64,000 nucleotides of DNA from Aeromonas sp. FDAARGOS 1405 (lineage in GTDB: Bacteria > Pseudomonadota > Gammaproteobacteria > Enterobacterales > Aeromonadaceae): NCBI RefSeq assembly GCF_019048265.1, contig NZ_CP077311.1, forward strand, positions 3,109,001 through 3,173,000, written 5' to 3'. Every line of letters begins with the position of its first letter. Position 1 is the first letter of the stretch. Below, piece after piece: positions 39,338 to 49,260 of this stretch. The notes below the pieces were generated by a model. It searched no databases. It was not told where the DNA came from and saw only the letters and a list, made by a program, of their open reading frames with translations. Position numbers and translations under genes: made by a program.

Positions 39338-40822
39338 TTAGCGCATGGTGATCTGATTGACCACTTCGGCGATGATAGTCGGGCGCTCGGCGATCTCCGG
39401 CTCGCTGTCGTTGTCGAGACTCTCCCGTTGGTGGGCCTTCTGTTGCTCGTTATCGAGCCAGAGCAGGCTCTGGTAGTACTGACGCACGTTGTTGACATAG
39501 TTGCGCGCCTCGCTGCCGCGGGCATAGCCGTAACGCACCTTGCGATGCCAGCGTGCTTGCTGCAGCAGCGGCAGCACATCCTTGACGTCGCTCCAGGCGT
39601 CGGGATTCTTGCCGAGTTCCTTGGTCAGACGGCGCGCGTCCATCATATGGCCGTAGCCGATGTTGTAGGCGGTGAGAGCAAACCACACCTTCTCGTCCTC
39701 GGGCACCGAATCCGGCACCTTCTCCATCATCTGTTGCAGATAGAGGGAGCCACCCTTGATGCTCTCTTCCGGATGAAGCCGGTCGTTGACTCCCATCGCC
39801 TTGGCGGTGGGCTCGGTCAGCATCATCATGCCACGCACGCCGGTGTAGGAGCGCGCCTGCGGGTCCCAGTGGGACTCCTGATAGCTGATGGCAGCCAGCA
39901 GGCGCCAGTCGATATTCTTGGCGTGGGTCTGGAACAGCGGCTGGTACTTGGGCAGCAGGCTCTTGGCGCGCTTGAGGAAGGTGCGGGTATCGACAAAGTC
40001 GAAGTTCTGCACGTGGCCGAAGTACTTCTCGTCCAGCTTGGCGATAGCGCCGTCCATAAAGCGCTGACCGAAAAAGTCGATGACGCTGGCATAGAGGCTG
40101 TCATCGGGCAGCTTGCTCATGGCCCAGGCAACGGTCTGCTTCTGTGCCAGGGTCAGCCCCTCGGTGAGCTCCGGGTAGTAGCGCTGGGTACGGGCCAGCA
40201 CGGTATCCTGCACCACCGTGTAGTCAATCTTGCCATCCACCACCTGCTTGAGCAGTTCCTCCACATCGGCGTTGTGGCTGGTGCTCCACGTCAGTTTGGG
40301 ATTCTCTTTGCTCATCTCTTTGAGCAGATCTTCCCCGGTGGAGCCGGCGGCCACCACCAGCTTGCCCTTGATATCGTTCAACGAGGCCGGCTTGGGCTTG
40401 CCATTACGGTATACCAGCTTGGGAGAGACCTGGTAGAAGCCCGGGCCGAAGCGAAACAGCTCGCGCCGCTCCTGAGTGACCATGATGGCGGCTGCCGCCA
40501 GATCGACTTTACCCTTTTTCAGCAGGGTAACCAGTTCGTCAGTGGTGTTGACCGGGATGATGGTGAGTTTCACCCCCAGCCATTCGGCATAATGTTGCGC
40601 CAGCTCGTAATCGAACCCCTGGGCGAGGTCGTCACGCTGGTAATAGGATGTGGGGCCATAGATGGTGCCAACCCTGATCTCGCCTCGTTGGCGGATCTGC
40701 TCCAGCTGGCTGGAGGGGGTATAGAAGTCGCAGCCAACCAGCGTCAGCGTCAACAACAGCCCGATAAACAGTCGAAAAATGCAGCGCAAGTAGGTGAGTA
40801 CCTTTGTTGAAAAAATCGGCAT
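39338..40822 (-). CDS. mltF: Membrane-bound lytic transglycosylase F
   Basis: 494 residues. Signal peptide with lipobox LVGC (C31) anchors it to the outer membrane. An ABC-type substrate-binding domain (about 45-275) is followed by a lysozyme-like SLT domain whose catalytic Glu is E316 in YQESHWDPQARS. It cleaves peptidoglycan glycan strands. It is divergent from purL. No good Shine-Dalgarno is seen close to ATG 40822, so the exact start is less sure. Confidence 0.94.
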   Translation of the reverse strand: MPIFSTKVLTYLRCIFRLFIGLLLTLTLVGCDFYTPSSQLEQIRQRGEIRVGTIYGPTSYYQRDDLAQGFDYELAQHYAEWLGVKLTIIPVNTTDELVTLLKKGKVDLAAAAIMVTQERRELFRFGPGFYQVSPKLVYRNGKPKPASLNDIKGKLVVAAGSTGEDLLKEMSKENPKLTWSTSHNADVEELLKQVVDGKIDYTVVQDTVLARTQRYYPELTEGLTLAQKQTVAWAMSKLPDDSLYASVIDFFGQRFMDGAIAKLDEKYFGHVQNFDFVDTRTFLKRAKSLLPKYQPLFQTHAKNIDWRLLAAISYQESHWDPQARSYTGVRGMMMLTEPTAKAMGVNDRLHPEESIKGGSLYLQQMMEKVPDSVPEDEKVWFALTAYNIGYGHMMDARRLTKELGKNPDAWSDVKDVLPLLQQARWHRKVRYGYARGSEARNYVNNVRQYYQSLLWLDNEQQKAHQRESLDNDSEPEIAERPTIIAEVVNQITMR

Positions 40823-40883
40823 TTGTCAAAAAAGAGGCACCTTTATACCAGAGAGTGTGCGCAGAGTCACACTGCGTGAAGTG

Positions 40884-40899
40884 AGAAAAACGTTTGTCC
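40884..40899. promoter_or_regulatory. candidate PurR operator of purL
   Basis: AGAAAAACGTTTGTCC has the AAACGTTT core of PurR sites and overlaps the -35 of the purL promoter, as expected for a repressor. purL is a PurR target in E. coli. The outer half-site bases match poorly. Confidence 0.4.
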
Positions 40900-40922
40900 G
40901 CTGTGAGCCAGATCCCTATAAT
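40894..40922 (+). promoter_or_regulatory. purL promoter
   Basis: TTGTCC (40894-40899), 17-bp spacer, TATAAT (40917-40922), 50 bp before the purL ATG. Confidence 0.65.
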
Positions 40923-40971
40923 ACGCGCGTCTCAATTCCCCCCCACTTTAAAACTTGGTGAGAAAGGTCAT

Positions 40972-43900
40972 ATGGATATCTTGCGTGGTGCCCCAGCACT
41001 GTCTGATTTTCGTGTCCAAAAACTGCTGCAACGCTTCGCACAGATGAAAAACGAGAGTGGAGTAGAGAGCGGAGTAGAGATAGAGGATGTCTATGCCGAG
41101 TATGTGCACTTTGCCGAGCTGACAAGCCCCCTCTCTCCCCCCGAGCGAGCGACCTTGGGCCAGCTCTTGCGCTACGGCCCGACCATCCCCGAACACACCC
41201 CCAGCGGTCAGCTGTTTCTTGTTACCCCCCGCCCCGGCACTATCTCCCCCTGGTCTTCCAAAGCAACCGACATCGCCCACAACTGCGGCCTGAAACAAGT
41301 CAAGCGGCTGGAGCGTGGTATTGCCTATTACCTGACCATCAAGGGGCCGGGTGAGCTGAGTGCCGCCCAGCGCAGCGCCATTGCCGCCGTGCTCCATGAT
41401 CGGATGATGGAAGTGGTGTTTGCCGAGATGAGCGAAGCTGCCGCCCTGTTTGCTCACCACGAGCCTCGCCCCTTCACCCAGGTGGATGTGCTGGGCGGTG
41501 GTCGCGCAGCCCTGGCCGAAGCCAACGTGGCGCTGGGTCTGGCGCTGGCCGACGACGAAATCGACTATCTGGTGGAGAACTTCACCAAGTTGGGTCGCAA
41601 CCCCAACGATATCGAGCTCTACATGTTCGCCCAGGCGAACTCCGAACACTGCCGTCACAAGATCTTCAATGCCGACTGGACCATCGATGGTGAGCAGCAG
41701 CCCAAGTCGCTGTTCAAGATGATCAAGAACACCTTCGAGCAGACGCCGGATCATGTCCTCTCTGCCTATAAAGACAACGCCGCCGTGATGGAAGGGAGCC
41801 AGGGTGGCCGCTTCTTCCCGAGCCCGGCCAACGGCGAATACCAGTATCACCAGGAACAGGTCGACATCCTGATGAAGGTGGAGACCCACAACCACCCGAC
41901 CGCCATCTCCCCGTTCCCGGGGGCAGCCACCGGCTCCGGCGGCGAAATCCGCGACGAGGGAGCCACCGGTCGTGGTGCCAAGCCCAAGGCGGGTCTGGTC
42001 GGTTTCTCCGTCTCCAACCTGCGCATTCCCGGCTTCGAGCAGCCCTGGGAGCAGGATTTCGGCAAGCCGAGCCGTATCGTCAGTGCCTTCGACATCATGC
42101 AGGAGGGGCCGCTCGGCGGCGCTGCCTTCAACAACGAGTTCGGCCGTCCGGCCATTCTCGGCTACTTCCGTACCTTCGAAGAGGAGGTGCCGAGCCACAA
42201 TGGCGTCGAGGTGCGTGGCTACCACAAGCCCATCATGCTGGCAGGCGGCATCGGCAACATCCGCACCGAACATGTCCAGAAAGGGGAGATCCCGGTCGGC
42301 GCGGCGCTGATCGTGCTGGGCGGCCCGGCGATGAACATCGGTCTGGGCGGTGGTGCCGCATCCTCCATGGCCTCCGGCCAGTCAGCCGAAGATCTCGACT
42401 TTGCCTCGGTGCAGCGTGACAACCCCGAGATGGAGCGCCGTTGCCAGGAGGTGATCGATCGCTGCTGGCAGCTGGGTGACGACAACCCTATCGTCTTTAT
42501 CCACGACGTGGGGGCGGGTGGTCTCTCCAACGCCATGCCGGAGCTGGTCAACGACGGTGAGCGTGGCGGTCGTTTCGATCTGCGCGCCATCCAGAGCGAC
42601 GAGCCGGGCATGAGCCCGCTGGAGATCTGGTGCAACGAATCCCAGGAGCGTTACGTGCTGGCGGTAGCGCAGGACAAGCTGCCGCTGTTCAAGGCGCTGT
42701 GCGAGCGCGAGCGCGCACCCTATGCCGTCATCGGCACCGCGACCGAAGAGAAGCATCTGACCCTCTCTGACAGCCACTTTGACAATCAGCCCATCGATCT
42801 GCCGCTGGATGTGCTGCTGGGCAAGGCGCCCAAGATGCACCGCGACGTGGTGACCCTGCCGGCACAAGGCAAAGCGCTCCAGCTCGATGGCATCACTTTG
42901 AGTGATGCGGCCGAGCGGGTTCTGCGTCTGCCGACCGTGGCGGAGAAGTCCTTCCTTATCACCATCGGCGATCGCAGCGTAACGGGCCTCGTCAACCGCG
43001 ACCAGATGGTTGGCCCCTGGCAGATCCCGGTGGCCGATTGCGCCGTCACCGCTGCCACCTATGACAGCTATCACGGCGAAGCCATGTCCATGGGCGAGCG
43101 TACCCCGGTGGCGCTGCTCTCCCACGCCGCCTCCGCTCGCATGGCGGTGGCGGAAGCGCTTACCAACCTGGCACCGGCCCACATCGGTTCCCTCAAGCGG
43201 GTCAAGCTCTCCGCCAACTGGATGGCCGCTGCCGGTCATCCGGGTGAAGATGCCGGTCTCTATGAGGCGGTCAAAGCGGTGGGCGAGGAGCTCTGCCCGG
43301 CCCTTGGCATCACCATTCCGGTGGGCAAGGACTCCATGTCCATGAAGACCTGCTGGCAGCAGGATGGCAAGGAGCAAAGCGTCACTTCGCCGCTCTCCCT
43401 GCTCATCTCGGCGTTTGCCCGGGTCGAGGATGTGCGCAACACGGTTACTCCGCAGCTGCGTACCGATCTCGGTGAGACCGACCTTATCCTCATCGACCTT
43501 GGCAATGGCAAGCAGCGCCTAGGCGCCTCGGCGCTAGCGCAGGTCTACCGTCAGCTGGGTGACAAGGCGCCGGATCTCGACAACCCGGTCCAGCTCAAGG
43601 GCTTCTTCAACGCCATTCAGACGCTGGTGGCCGATCGCAAACTGATCGCCTATCACGACCGCTCCGACGGTGGCCTGTTCGTCACCCTGACCGAAATGGC
43701 GTTTGCCGGCCACTGCGGCCTCGACATCCAGCTCGATCGCATCGGCGGCGAGCTGCTGCCTGCGTTGTTCAACGAGGAGCTGGGCGCCGTCATTCAGGTA
43801 CGCCGTGAAGACAAAGAGGCGGTGATGACCCTGCTGGCCGGTCACGGTCTGGCGGCCTGCTCCCATGTGCTCGGTACCGTGCGCGAAGGGGATCTCATCA

Positions 43901-44895
43901 CCCTGCAGCGGGGCGGTCAGGAGGTCTATCGTGCCAGCCGTACCGCACTTCGCACCATCTGGGGCGAGACCAGCTGGCAGATGCAGCGCCTGCGCGACAA
44001 CCCGGCGTGCGCCGACAGTGAGCACGCGGCCCGTCAGGACGCCACCGATCCGGGTCTGCATGCCAAGCTGACTTACAACCCGTCCGAGGATGTGGCTGCA
44101 CCTTACATTGCCCGCGGGGTCTCCCCCCGTCTGGCGGTGCTGCGCGAGCAGGGGGTCAACTCCCACGTGGAGATGGCGGCGGCGTTCGATCGTGCCGGTT
44201 TCGCGGCAGTGGACGTGCACATGAGCGACATTCTCTCCGGTCGCATCAAGCTGGAGGAGTTCCAGACCCTGGTGGCCTGTGGCGGCTTCTCCTACGGTGA
44301 TGTGTTGGGTGCCGGTGAAGGCTGGGCCAAGTCCATCCTGTTCAATGACAACGCCCGTGAGCAGTTCCAGCGCTTCTTCGAGCGCGGCGATACCCTCTCT
44401 CTGGGTGTCTGCAACGGTTGCCAGATGATGTCCAACCTGCGGGATCTCATCCCGGGTGCTGATCTCTGGCCGCGCTTTGTACGCAACCGCTCCGAGCGCT
44501 TCGAGGCCCGCTTCAGTCTGGTGCAGGTACAGGAGTCCCCGTCGGCCTTCTTCGCCGGCATGGCAGGCTCCGTGATGCCCATCGCCGTTTCCCACGGGGA
44601 AGGGCGTGTCGAGGTGCGCGATGCCGCTCACCTGAGCGCACTGCAGCAGAGCGGTCTGGTAGGGCTGCGCTTTGTCGACAACCGCGGCAGCGTGACCGAG
44701 CAGTACCCGGCCAACCCAAATGGCTCGCCGGATGGTATCACCGCCGTGACCACCACCGATGGCCGCGCCACCATCATGATGCCGCACCCGGAGCGGGTGT
44801 TCCGTACCGTGGCCAACTCCTGGCACCCCGACAACTGGGGCGAGGACGGCGCCTGGATGCGGATGTTCCGCAACGCCCGGGTTCGTCTGGGTTAA
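40972..44895 (+). CDS. purL: Phosphoribosylformylglycinamidine synthase
   Basis: 1307 residues (E. coli 1295). It converts FGAR and glutamine to FGAM in purine synthesis. Large single-chain form: N-terminal PurS-like part, linker, two AIRS-like halves ([35 protein letters not shown]) and a C-terminal class I glutaminase with the nucleophile in [12 protein letters not shown] (about C1147) and the His/Glu in [10 protein letters not shown] short insertion [12 protein letters not shown] (residues about 24-35) comes from a small DNA repeat. GAAAGG precedes ATG 40972. Confidence 0.97.
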   Translation: MDILRGAPALSDFRVQKLLQRFAQMKNESGVESGVEIEDVYAEYVHFAELTSPLSPPERATLGQLLRYGPTIPEHTPSGQLFLVTPRPGTISPWSSKATDIAHNCGLKQVKRLERGIAYYLTIKGPGELSAAQRSAIAAVLHDRMMEVVFAEMSEAAALFAHHEPRPFTQVDVLGGGRAALAEANVALGLALADDEIDYLVENFTKLGRNPNDIELYMFAQANSEHCRHKIFNADWTIDGEQQPKSLFKMIKNTFEQTPDHVLSAYKDNAAVMEGSQGGRFFPSPANGEYQYHQEQVDILMKVETHNHPTAISPFPGAATGSGGEIRDEGATGRGAKPKAGLVGFSVSNLRIPGFEQPWEQDFGKPSRIVSAFDIMQEGPLGGAAFNNEFGRPAILGYFRTFEEEVPSHNGVEVRGYHKPIMLAGGIGNIRTEHVQKGEIPVGAALIVLGGPAMNIGLGGGAASSMASGQSAEDLDFASVQRDNPEMERRCQEVIDRCWQLGDDNPIVFIHDVGAGGLSNAMPELVNDGERGGRFDLRAIQSDEPGMSPLEIWCNESQERYVLAVAQDKLPLFKALCERERAPYAVIGTATEEKHLTLSDSHFDNQPIDLPLDVLLGKAPKMHRDVVTLPAQGKALQLDGITLSDAAERVLRLPTVAEKSFLITIGDRSVTGLVNRDQMVGPWQIPVADCAVTAATYDSYHGEAMSMGERTPVALLSHAASARMAVAEALTNLAPAHIGSLKRVKLSANWMAAAGHPGEDAGLYEAVKAVGEELCPALGITIPVGKDSMSMKTCWQQDGKEQSVTSPLSLLISAFARVEDVRNTVTPQLRTDLGETDLILIDLGNGKQRLGASALAQVYRQLGDKAPDLDNPVQLKGFFNAIQTLVADRKLIAYHDRSDGGLFVTLTEMAFAGHCGLDIQLDRIGGELLPALFNEELGAVIQVRREDKEAVMTLLAGHGLAACSHVLGTVREGDLITLQRGGQEVYRASRTALRTIWGETSWQMQRLRDNPACADSEHAARQDATDPGLHAKLTYNPSEDVAAPYIARGVSPRLAVLREQGVNSHVEMAAAFDRAGFAAVDVHMSDILSGRIKLEEFQTLVACGGFSYGDVLGAGEGWAKSILFNDNAREQFQRFFERGDTLSLGVCNGCQMMSNLRDLIPGADLWPRFVRNRSERFEARFSLVQVQESPSAFFAGMAGSVMPIAVSHGEGRVEVRDAAHLSALQQSGLVGLRFVDNRGSVTEQYPANPNGSPDGITAVTTTDGRATIMMPHPERVFRTVANSWHPDNWGEDGAWMRMFRNARVRLG

Positions 44896-44923
44896 TAGAG
44901 ACAGCACCAGCGCATAAAAACAG

Positions 44924-44952
44924 AAACCGGCCAATTGGCCGGTTTTTTTATC
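44924..44952. terminator. terminator after purL
   Basis: AAACCGGCCAA (44924-44934) pairs with TTGGCCGGTTT (44935-44945), a perfect palindrome, followed by TTTTTAT. It resembles the nuoN terminator at 49216-49240. Confidence 0.92.
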
Positions 44953-44959
44953 CGTGTCG

Positions 44960-46495
44960 TTACGGCTTGCCGAGCGGTTGGGGGATAAAGTCTCCCCGGT
45001 CTAGGATCCGCAGACAGGCATCCACCACATCCGCATCGAGCTGATGGCCACGCATCTGGATGATCTGCTCCCTTGCTTGGGGAATGCCGAGGGCGGCGCG
45101 ATAGGGACGATCCGAGGACATGGATTCGACGATATCGGCGACGGTGAGGATGCGGGCCTCCAGCAGGATCTCATCCCCCTTTAGCTTCCCTGGATAGCCG
45201 GAACCGTCCAGATACTCGTGGTGCTGGTGGATCATCCGGGCGATGGGCCAGGGTAGAGCAATATCCTTGAGCACCAGATAACCTGCCGTCGGGTGCTCCT
45301 TGACCAGATTGAACTCCTGGGGGGTCAGCTTGCCCGGTTTGGTCAGGATCTCGACAGGCACCTGGATTTTACCGATATCGTGCACCATGGCGCCCAGATA
45401 AAGACCACGTAACTGTTTGTCACCCAGCCCCAGTTCCCGACCGATGGCCAACGCCAGAGTAGCGACGTGCTTCTGGTGACCAGCGGTGTAGGGATCGCGT
45501 TGTTCCAGCACGGCAGCGATGGCTCCCAGCGCATCCTCCAGGGCCAGCTCCAGTTGGCGGGCATGCATGGCTTTTTCTCGCTGAGCGGCGAGATAGGCTT
45601 GCTGGGTACGACGAGCTTGCAGGCCATATGTCAGGTAGTCAGCCAGTCCGTTGAAGAGGTGTACTTCCTCATCGGTGAAGGCTCTGGCCTGCGTGCTGTG
45701 AATAAGCAGGCCACCTGGCACTGCGGCTTGCCACGGTAATGGCAGCAGCAGCCGGCCCCTCAGGGTGGCGGAGTGGTGAACCAGTTCGATGCCGAGTGCT
45801 TCGTTAAGCATCTCGCCTGAGCTGATGGCCCGGATCAGGGCCACATCCCGGGTGAGCCAGTCATCGCTGGCAAACCAGATAGCCTGACCTGCCTGCGCCA
45901 GGATCTGCATTCTGTCCTGATCAGCGGCCTGCAGCACGATCACCAGAGGAAAGCGACCATCGAAGGTGATGGCATCGCAGATCTCCTGCAGTAGTGTCTG
46001 CTCGTCCCCCTGCTTGAGCATGGCATGGTGGGCGCGGGTAATGGCTTCAAGCGTCCAGGTATATTGCTGGAGACGCTCCTGCTGCTGCTTCTGGTCGGTA
46101 ATATCTTCGAAAAAGACACCGACGCCGATCACCTTGCCCAGCTCATCGTACAGGGGAAACTTGGTGGTACTGAGCCAGCGGCCTTCCCCTCCCTTCAGAT
46201 AGGGTTCTTCGTGATGCCGGGTTTTGCCGCTGGCCATGACCTGGAGATCATCATCCCGATAGCGTTGTGCCAGTTCGGCCGGAAAAAAGTCGGCATCACA
46301 CTTGCCAACCAGCTCTGCCGGGGTGAGGGCAAGATCGTTGGCCAAGAGACGGTTGCAGGCGATGAAGTGTGAACGGGTATCTTTCAGCAGGACGCGATAG
46401 GGCAGCTGTTCCATCACCTGATGGAGCAGGGCTGCGGTAGGGTGATCGCTGACGCCCGGTGGCTGAGTGGATGGCGGTATATTTTTAAACATCAT
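44960..46495 (-). CDS. PAS-GAF-HD-GYP cyclic-di-GMP phosphodiesterase
   Basis: 511 residues from the paired ATGs at 46495/46492; a longer frame would overlap the preceding gene. Domains: PAS (about 20-140, with LLKDTRSHFIACNRLLAND), GAF-like (about 160-300) and HD-GYP (about 335-510). The catalytic HD is intact (H372-D373 in VHDIGKIQVP), and the GYP signature is HHEYLDGSGYPGKLKGDEI, so hydrolysis of c-di-GMP is expected. It is soluble. It is the third gene of FIST-HD-GYP-HD-GYP, 16 bp after its paralogue. Confidence 0.9.
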   Translation of the reverse strand: MMFKNIPPSTQPPGVSDHPTAALLHQVMEQLPYRVLLKDTRSHFIACNRLLANDLALTPAELVGKCDADFFPAELAQRYRDDDLQVMASGKTRHHEEPYLKGGEGRWLSTTKFPLYDELGKVIGVGVFFEDITDQKQQQERLQQYTWTLEAITRAHHAMLKQGDEQTLLQEICDAITFDGRFPLVIVLQAADQDRMQILAQAGQAIWFASDDWLTRDVALIRAISSGEMLNEALGIELVHHSATLRGRLLLPLPWQAAVPGGLLIHSTQARAFTDEEVHLFNGLADYLTYGLQARRTQQAYLAAQREKAMHARQLELALEDALGAIAAVLEQRDPYTAGHQKHVATLALAIGRELGLGDKQLRGLYLGAMVHDIGKIQVPVEILTKPGKLTPQEFNLVKEHPTAGYLVLKDIALPWPIARMIHQHHEYLDGSGYPGKLKGDEILLEARILTVADIVESMSSDRPYRAALGIPQAREQIIQMRGHQLDADVVDACLRILDRGDFIPQPLGKP

Positions 46496-46511
46496 CTTGG
46501 TGCAACCAGAG

Positions 46512-47942
46512 TCAGGTGGTAGTAAAGCGGTAGCCCGCTTGCCAGACGGCGAAACAGGCATCGACCACCCGTTCGTCGTAATGCACTCCGGCATAGCGCG
46601 TCAGCTCGGCGAAGGCTTCGGTGAGGGGGAGGGCACGCCGGAACGGACGGTGGGCCGTCATGGCGGCGAGGGAGTCGGCGACCCGTATAATTCTCGCCTC
46701 CAGAGAGATGGCATCCCCCTGCAGCCCCTGCGGGTAGCCACTACCATCCATGTTTTCATGGTGCTGCTGCACTATGGTGGTGATGGGCCAGGGGAAGTCA
46801 ATTTGTTGCAGGATCTCGCGACCTGTCTCCGGATGTTGTTTGATCAGTTCGAACTCCACCTGTCTCAGTTCCCGTGGGCGGGTGAGGATCTCTGCTGGGA
46901 TCTGCAACAGGCCGATGTTGTGCACCATGGCCGCAAGGCCCAGCCCATCCAGCTGCTCCTGCGGCAGTTGCAGCTGTTGACCGATGGCCAGCGCGAGATC
47001 GTGCACGCGCCGTTCGTGTCCTGCCGTGACCGGATCTTTGTGGGCAATCGCGGAGGAGAGGGCCGCTATGGTCTGAAACAGCAGGGTGCGCTGGCGCTGC
47101 TCGCTCTCCTTGATATGAGTGATGTCGACCAGGGCGCCGATGATACCTGCCACCTCGCCCTGATGGTCATAGAAGAGATCCTTGAAGTTCAGCACCTGGT
47201 AGCGGTGGCCGCTGCGATCAAACAGCGTATGTTCGAAATATTGCGGCTGCCTGCTGCGCAGCACCTCCATGTCACGTTGGGTATATTCGTCCGCCATCTC
47301 TGGCGGCAGGATTTCGTCTACTCGCTTCCCCTGCAGATCGGTCCTGCTGATCCCGGTCACTTGAGTAAAGGCAGGGTTGCAACTGATAAAGCGCCCTTCA
47401 ACATCCTTGTAGAATACCGGGATGGGGATGGCCTTGAGCAGGGACTCGTTGAGGCGCTGCATGTCGACCAGCTCGGCCTGCTGGCGCCTGGCGAGCTGTT
47501 CGCTGTCCTTGCATAGCTGGATGGCTCGAGCCAGATTACCAAGTACCGGGCTGAACAGATGGCAGACCGGTACAGTATGCTGCTGGGGGTGGGGTGCCAG
47601 CAGCAAGATGAGATATCCCCCGTCAACCCTGAGCCGATAGGCAAAGTGGTATGGCCGGCCACCGGGGAGAGGCACAGTTGTTTGCAGCGCACACTGATCT
47701 CCTTCACCAACCCAGGTCGGCAAGGAGAGCCGAGAGCCACAGTGCCGGGATAGCTGATCATCACCAATGACCTTGAGCAGCTCATATCCTTCCCGTTGCT
47801 GCTGCAATACCACACCAACCGGTGTGGCACAGTGAAACATAAAACGCTGCAACACCTTGGTGAGCAGGGCATCGAGTGTGACCTCCCGACCAATACAGAG
47901 GGCGAGATCGCAGACAATGGCCATGGCGTGATCGTTGTTCAC
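46512..47942 (-). CDS. PAS-HD-GYP protein with a degenerate HD site
   Basis: 476 residues. An N-terminal GAF-like region (about 1-150), PAS near 160-285 (AIPIPVFYKDVEGRFISCN) and a C-terminal HD-GYP fold. The HD pair is H341-N342 (MVHNIGLLQIP instead of HDIGK), so a metal ligand and the usual Lys are lost, while HHENMDGSGYP is kept. It may bind c-di-GMP or regulate the intact paralogue downstream rather than hydrolyse it. It starts inside the FIST gene's stop (4-bp ATGA overlap). Confidence 0.88.
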   Translation of the reverse strand: MNNDHAMAIVCDLALCIGREVTLDALLTKVLQRFMFHCATPVGVVLQQQREGYELLKVIGDDQLSRHCGSRLSLPTWVGEGDQCALQTTVPLPGGRPYHFAYRLRVDGGYLILLLAPHPQQHTVPVCHLFSPVLGNLARAIQLCKDSEQLARRQQAELVDMQRLNESLLKAIPIPVFYKDVEGRFISCNPAFTQVTGISRTDLQGKRVDEILPPEMADEYTQRDMEVLRSRQPQYFEHTLFDRSGHRYQVLNFKDLFYDHQGEVAGIIGALVDITHIKESEQRQRTLLFQTIAALSSAIAHKDPVTAGHERRVHDLALAIGQQLQLPQEQLDGLGLAAMVHNIGLLQIPAEILTRPRELRQVEFELIKQHPETGREILQQIDFPWPITTIVQQHHENMDGSGYPQGLQGDAISLEARIIRVADSLAAMTAHRPFRRALPLTEAFAELTRYAGVHYDERVVDACFAVWQAGYRFTTT

Positions 47943-49069
47943 CGCGGTCCCTCCCCGTTGCAGAGAATGGCGCCGTTGTGAAACAGCGGGTAGTCCCCTG
48001 GTCGCAGGCTCCCTATTTCACCAAGGGAGAGGGCACCAGCCAATTCATGTGCCCCACTGTGAGTGAAGAGGGTTTCCAGCTCAAGCGCACTCTGCGTACC
48101 GAAGTGCTGCTGACGCCCGGCGCAGTAGTAGAGCTCGATGTATTCAGGCACACCATGCTGGCTGAGTTTTCCGGCCAGCTCAATGGCATGGGTTGTCGGA
48201 CTTTGCGGCGCCTTGAGCAGCGTGAGAATACTGTGGTCAGGGACCTCTCCCACGCAGAGCAGGGCACCCTCTTCGGTGACGGCGACCGGGATCCGCACGA
48301 TTACATCGCCATTGGCTCTGAGCAACCCGAGCGGCAAGTGGACGCCGTACTGGTAGAACTGCTCCGGGGTGAGGTTCTGCTGGAATTGCTGCCGGATCAG
48401 GGATTGATAGCGGCTGAAGGCGGGTTCCCAGTCGATAAAGGAGATCTTGTTGCCCTCGCTGCTGGTGGCAAGCATGGGTTGAGCAGTGAGCTGGTAGCCG
48501 TGCTCGAGCAGGGAGTAACTTTGGTGGGGAAGCAGTACACAACTGACCCCATGATCCAGCAATGTCCGGGTATCAAACAGGCAGGGCATGGCAGTGAACT
48601 GACCGCTGCCCGCATTGACGCCGGCATAGTTGACCCTATCTGCCAGCCGCAAATAGAGCCCTTCAAGAATGGAGGCGATATTGGGGATCATGGCGTCGAA
48701 AGTGAGAAAGAGGGTAGGAATTTTCTGTGCATCCGGCCACTCGGAAAGTCTGGAGGCCAGTCGCTCGCAGATGATGGCGGCCAGTTCATCGGCGCTGGCT
48801 GTAGAAGAGAGCGGGATCAGCAGAGGGTTGTGAGATGTGGATCTGGGCAACAGCCAGGCCCCCCGTTCGTGGAAACCATGTCGGCTGACCAGGCTTGGAA
48901 AGATGGCGCCACAGAGCTGAATATCGAGGCGCTGACACTGCTGCTGCAGTTCGGCAACACGTGCGGCATCCCGCTCGGCCAGCAACACATCGAGTCGTCC
49001 CCCTCGATAGGGAAGCAGTGTATCGGTCAGTGGATGCGCATCAAATTGATGAAAAGTAGGCTGCATCAT
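47939..49069 (-). CDS. FIST-domain sensory protein
   Basis: About 376 residues from the paired ATGs at 49069/49066, which have GGAG 9 nt before; ATG 49084 has the Shine-Dalgarno too close. The order of FIST_N (about 30-220) and FIST_C (about 225-350) is seen in DVLLAERDAARVAELQQQ, YAGVNAGSGQFT and HLPLGLLRANGDVIVRIPVA. FIST proteins are thought to sense small ligands such as amino acids and sit beside signalling genes. It is the first gene of the operon with two HD-GYP proteins. Confidence 0.85.
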   Translation of the reverse strand: MMQPTFHQFDAHPLTDTLLPYRGGRLDVLLAERDAARVAELQQQCQRLDIQLCGAIFPSLVSRHGFHERGAWLLPRSTSHNPLLIPLSSTASADELAAIICERLASRLSEWPDAQKIPTLFLTFDAMIPNIASILEGLYLRLADRVNYAGVNAGSGQFTAMPCLFDTRTLLDHGVSCVLLPHQSYSLLEHGYQLTAQPMLATSSEGNKISFIDWEPAFSRYQSLIRQQFQQNLTPEQFYQYGVHLPLGLLRANGDVIVRIPVAVTEEGALLCVGEVPDHSILTLLKAPQSPTTHAIELAGKLSQHGVPEYIELYYCAGRQQHFGTQSALELETLFTHSGAHELAGALSLGEIGSLRPGDYPLFHNGAILCNGEGPR

Positions 49070-49212
49070 CGCTCGGAACTCCATTCCTGCCAGTCATCAA
49101 TATATCAGCAAGGGGGCTGGCTGAATACCCATCAATATTTGATGTGTCAGTATAAGCCTTTCTAAAGACAGGCAAATTTGAGTCGTGGCAGGGGGTATCG
49201 GTTATGTGGCAA

Positions 49213-49240
49213 TAAAAAACCGGCCACATGGACCGGTTTT
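49213..49240 (-). terminator. terminator of the nuo operon
   Basis: AAACCGG and CCGGTTT arms with CC..GG inside (49217-49239). On the minus strand it ends in TTTTTTATTG, so it terminates nuoN. Confidence 0.85.
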
Positions 49241-49260
49241 GATTGAGAGGTTGTTTGATA

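Noticed and set aside
40972..41110. Short GAGTGGAGTAGAG-type repeat at the start of purL as a regulatory repeat
   Set aside because: It is a two-copy in-frame duplication that adds a few residues (ESGVESGVE) to PurL. There is no sign of a regulatory role.
46496..46594. N-terminal extension of the second HD-GYP protein
   Set aside because: The extra 33 codons overlap the preceding gene's 3' end and have no domain similarity. The paired ATGs at 46495 and 46492 are the more likely start.
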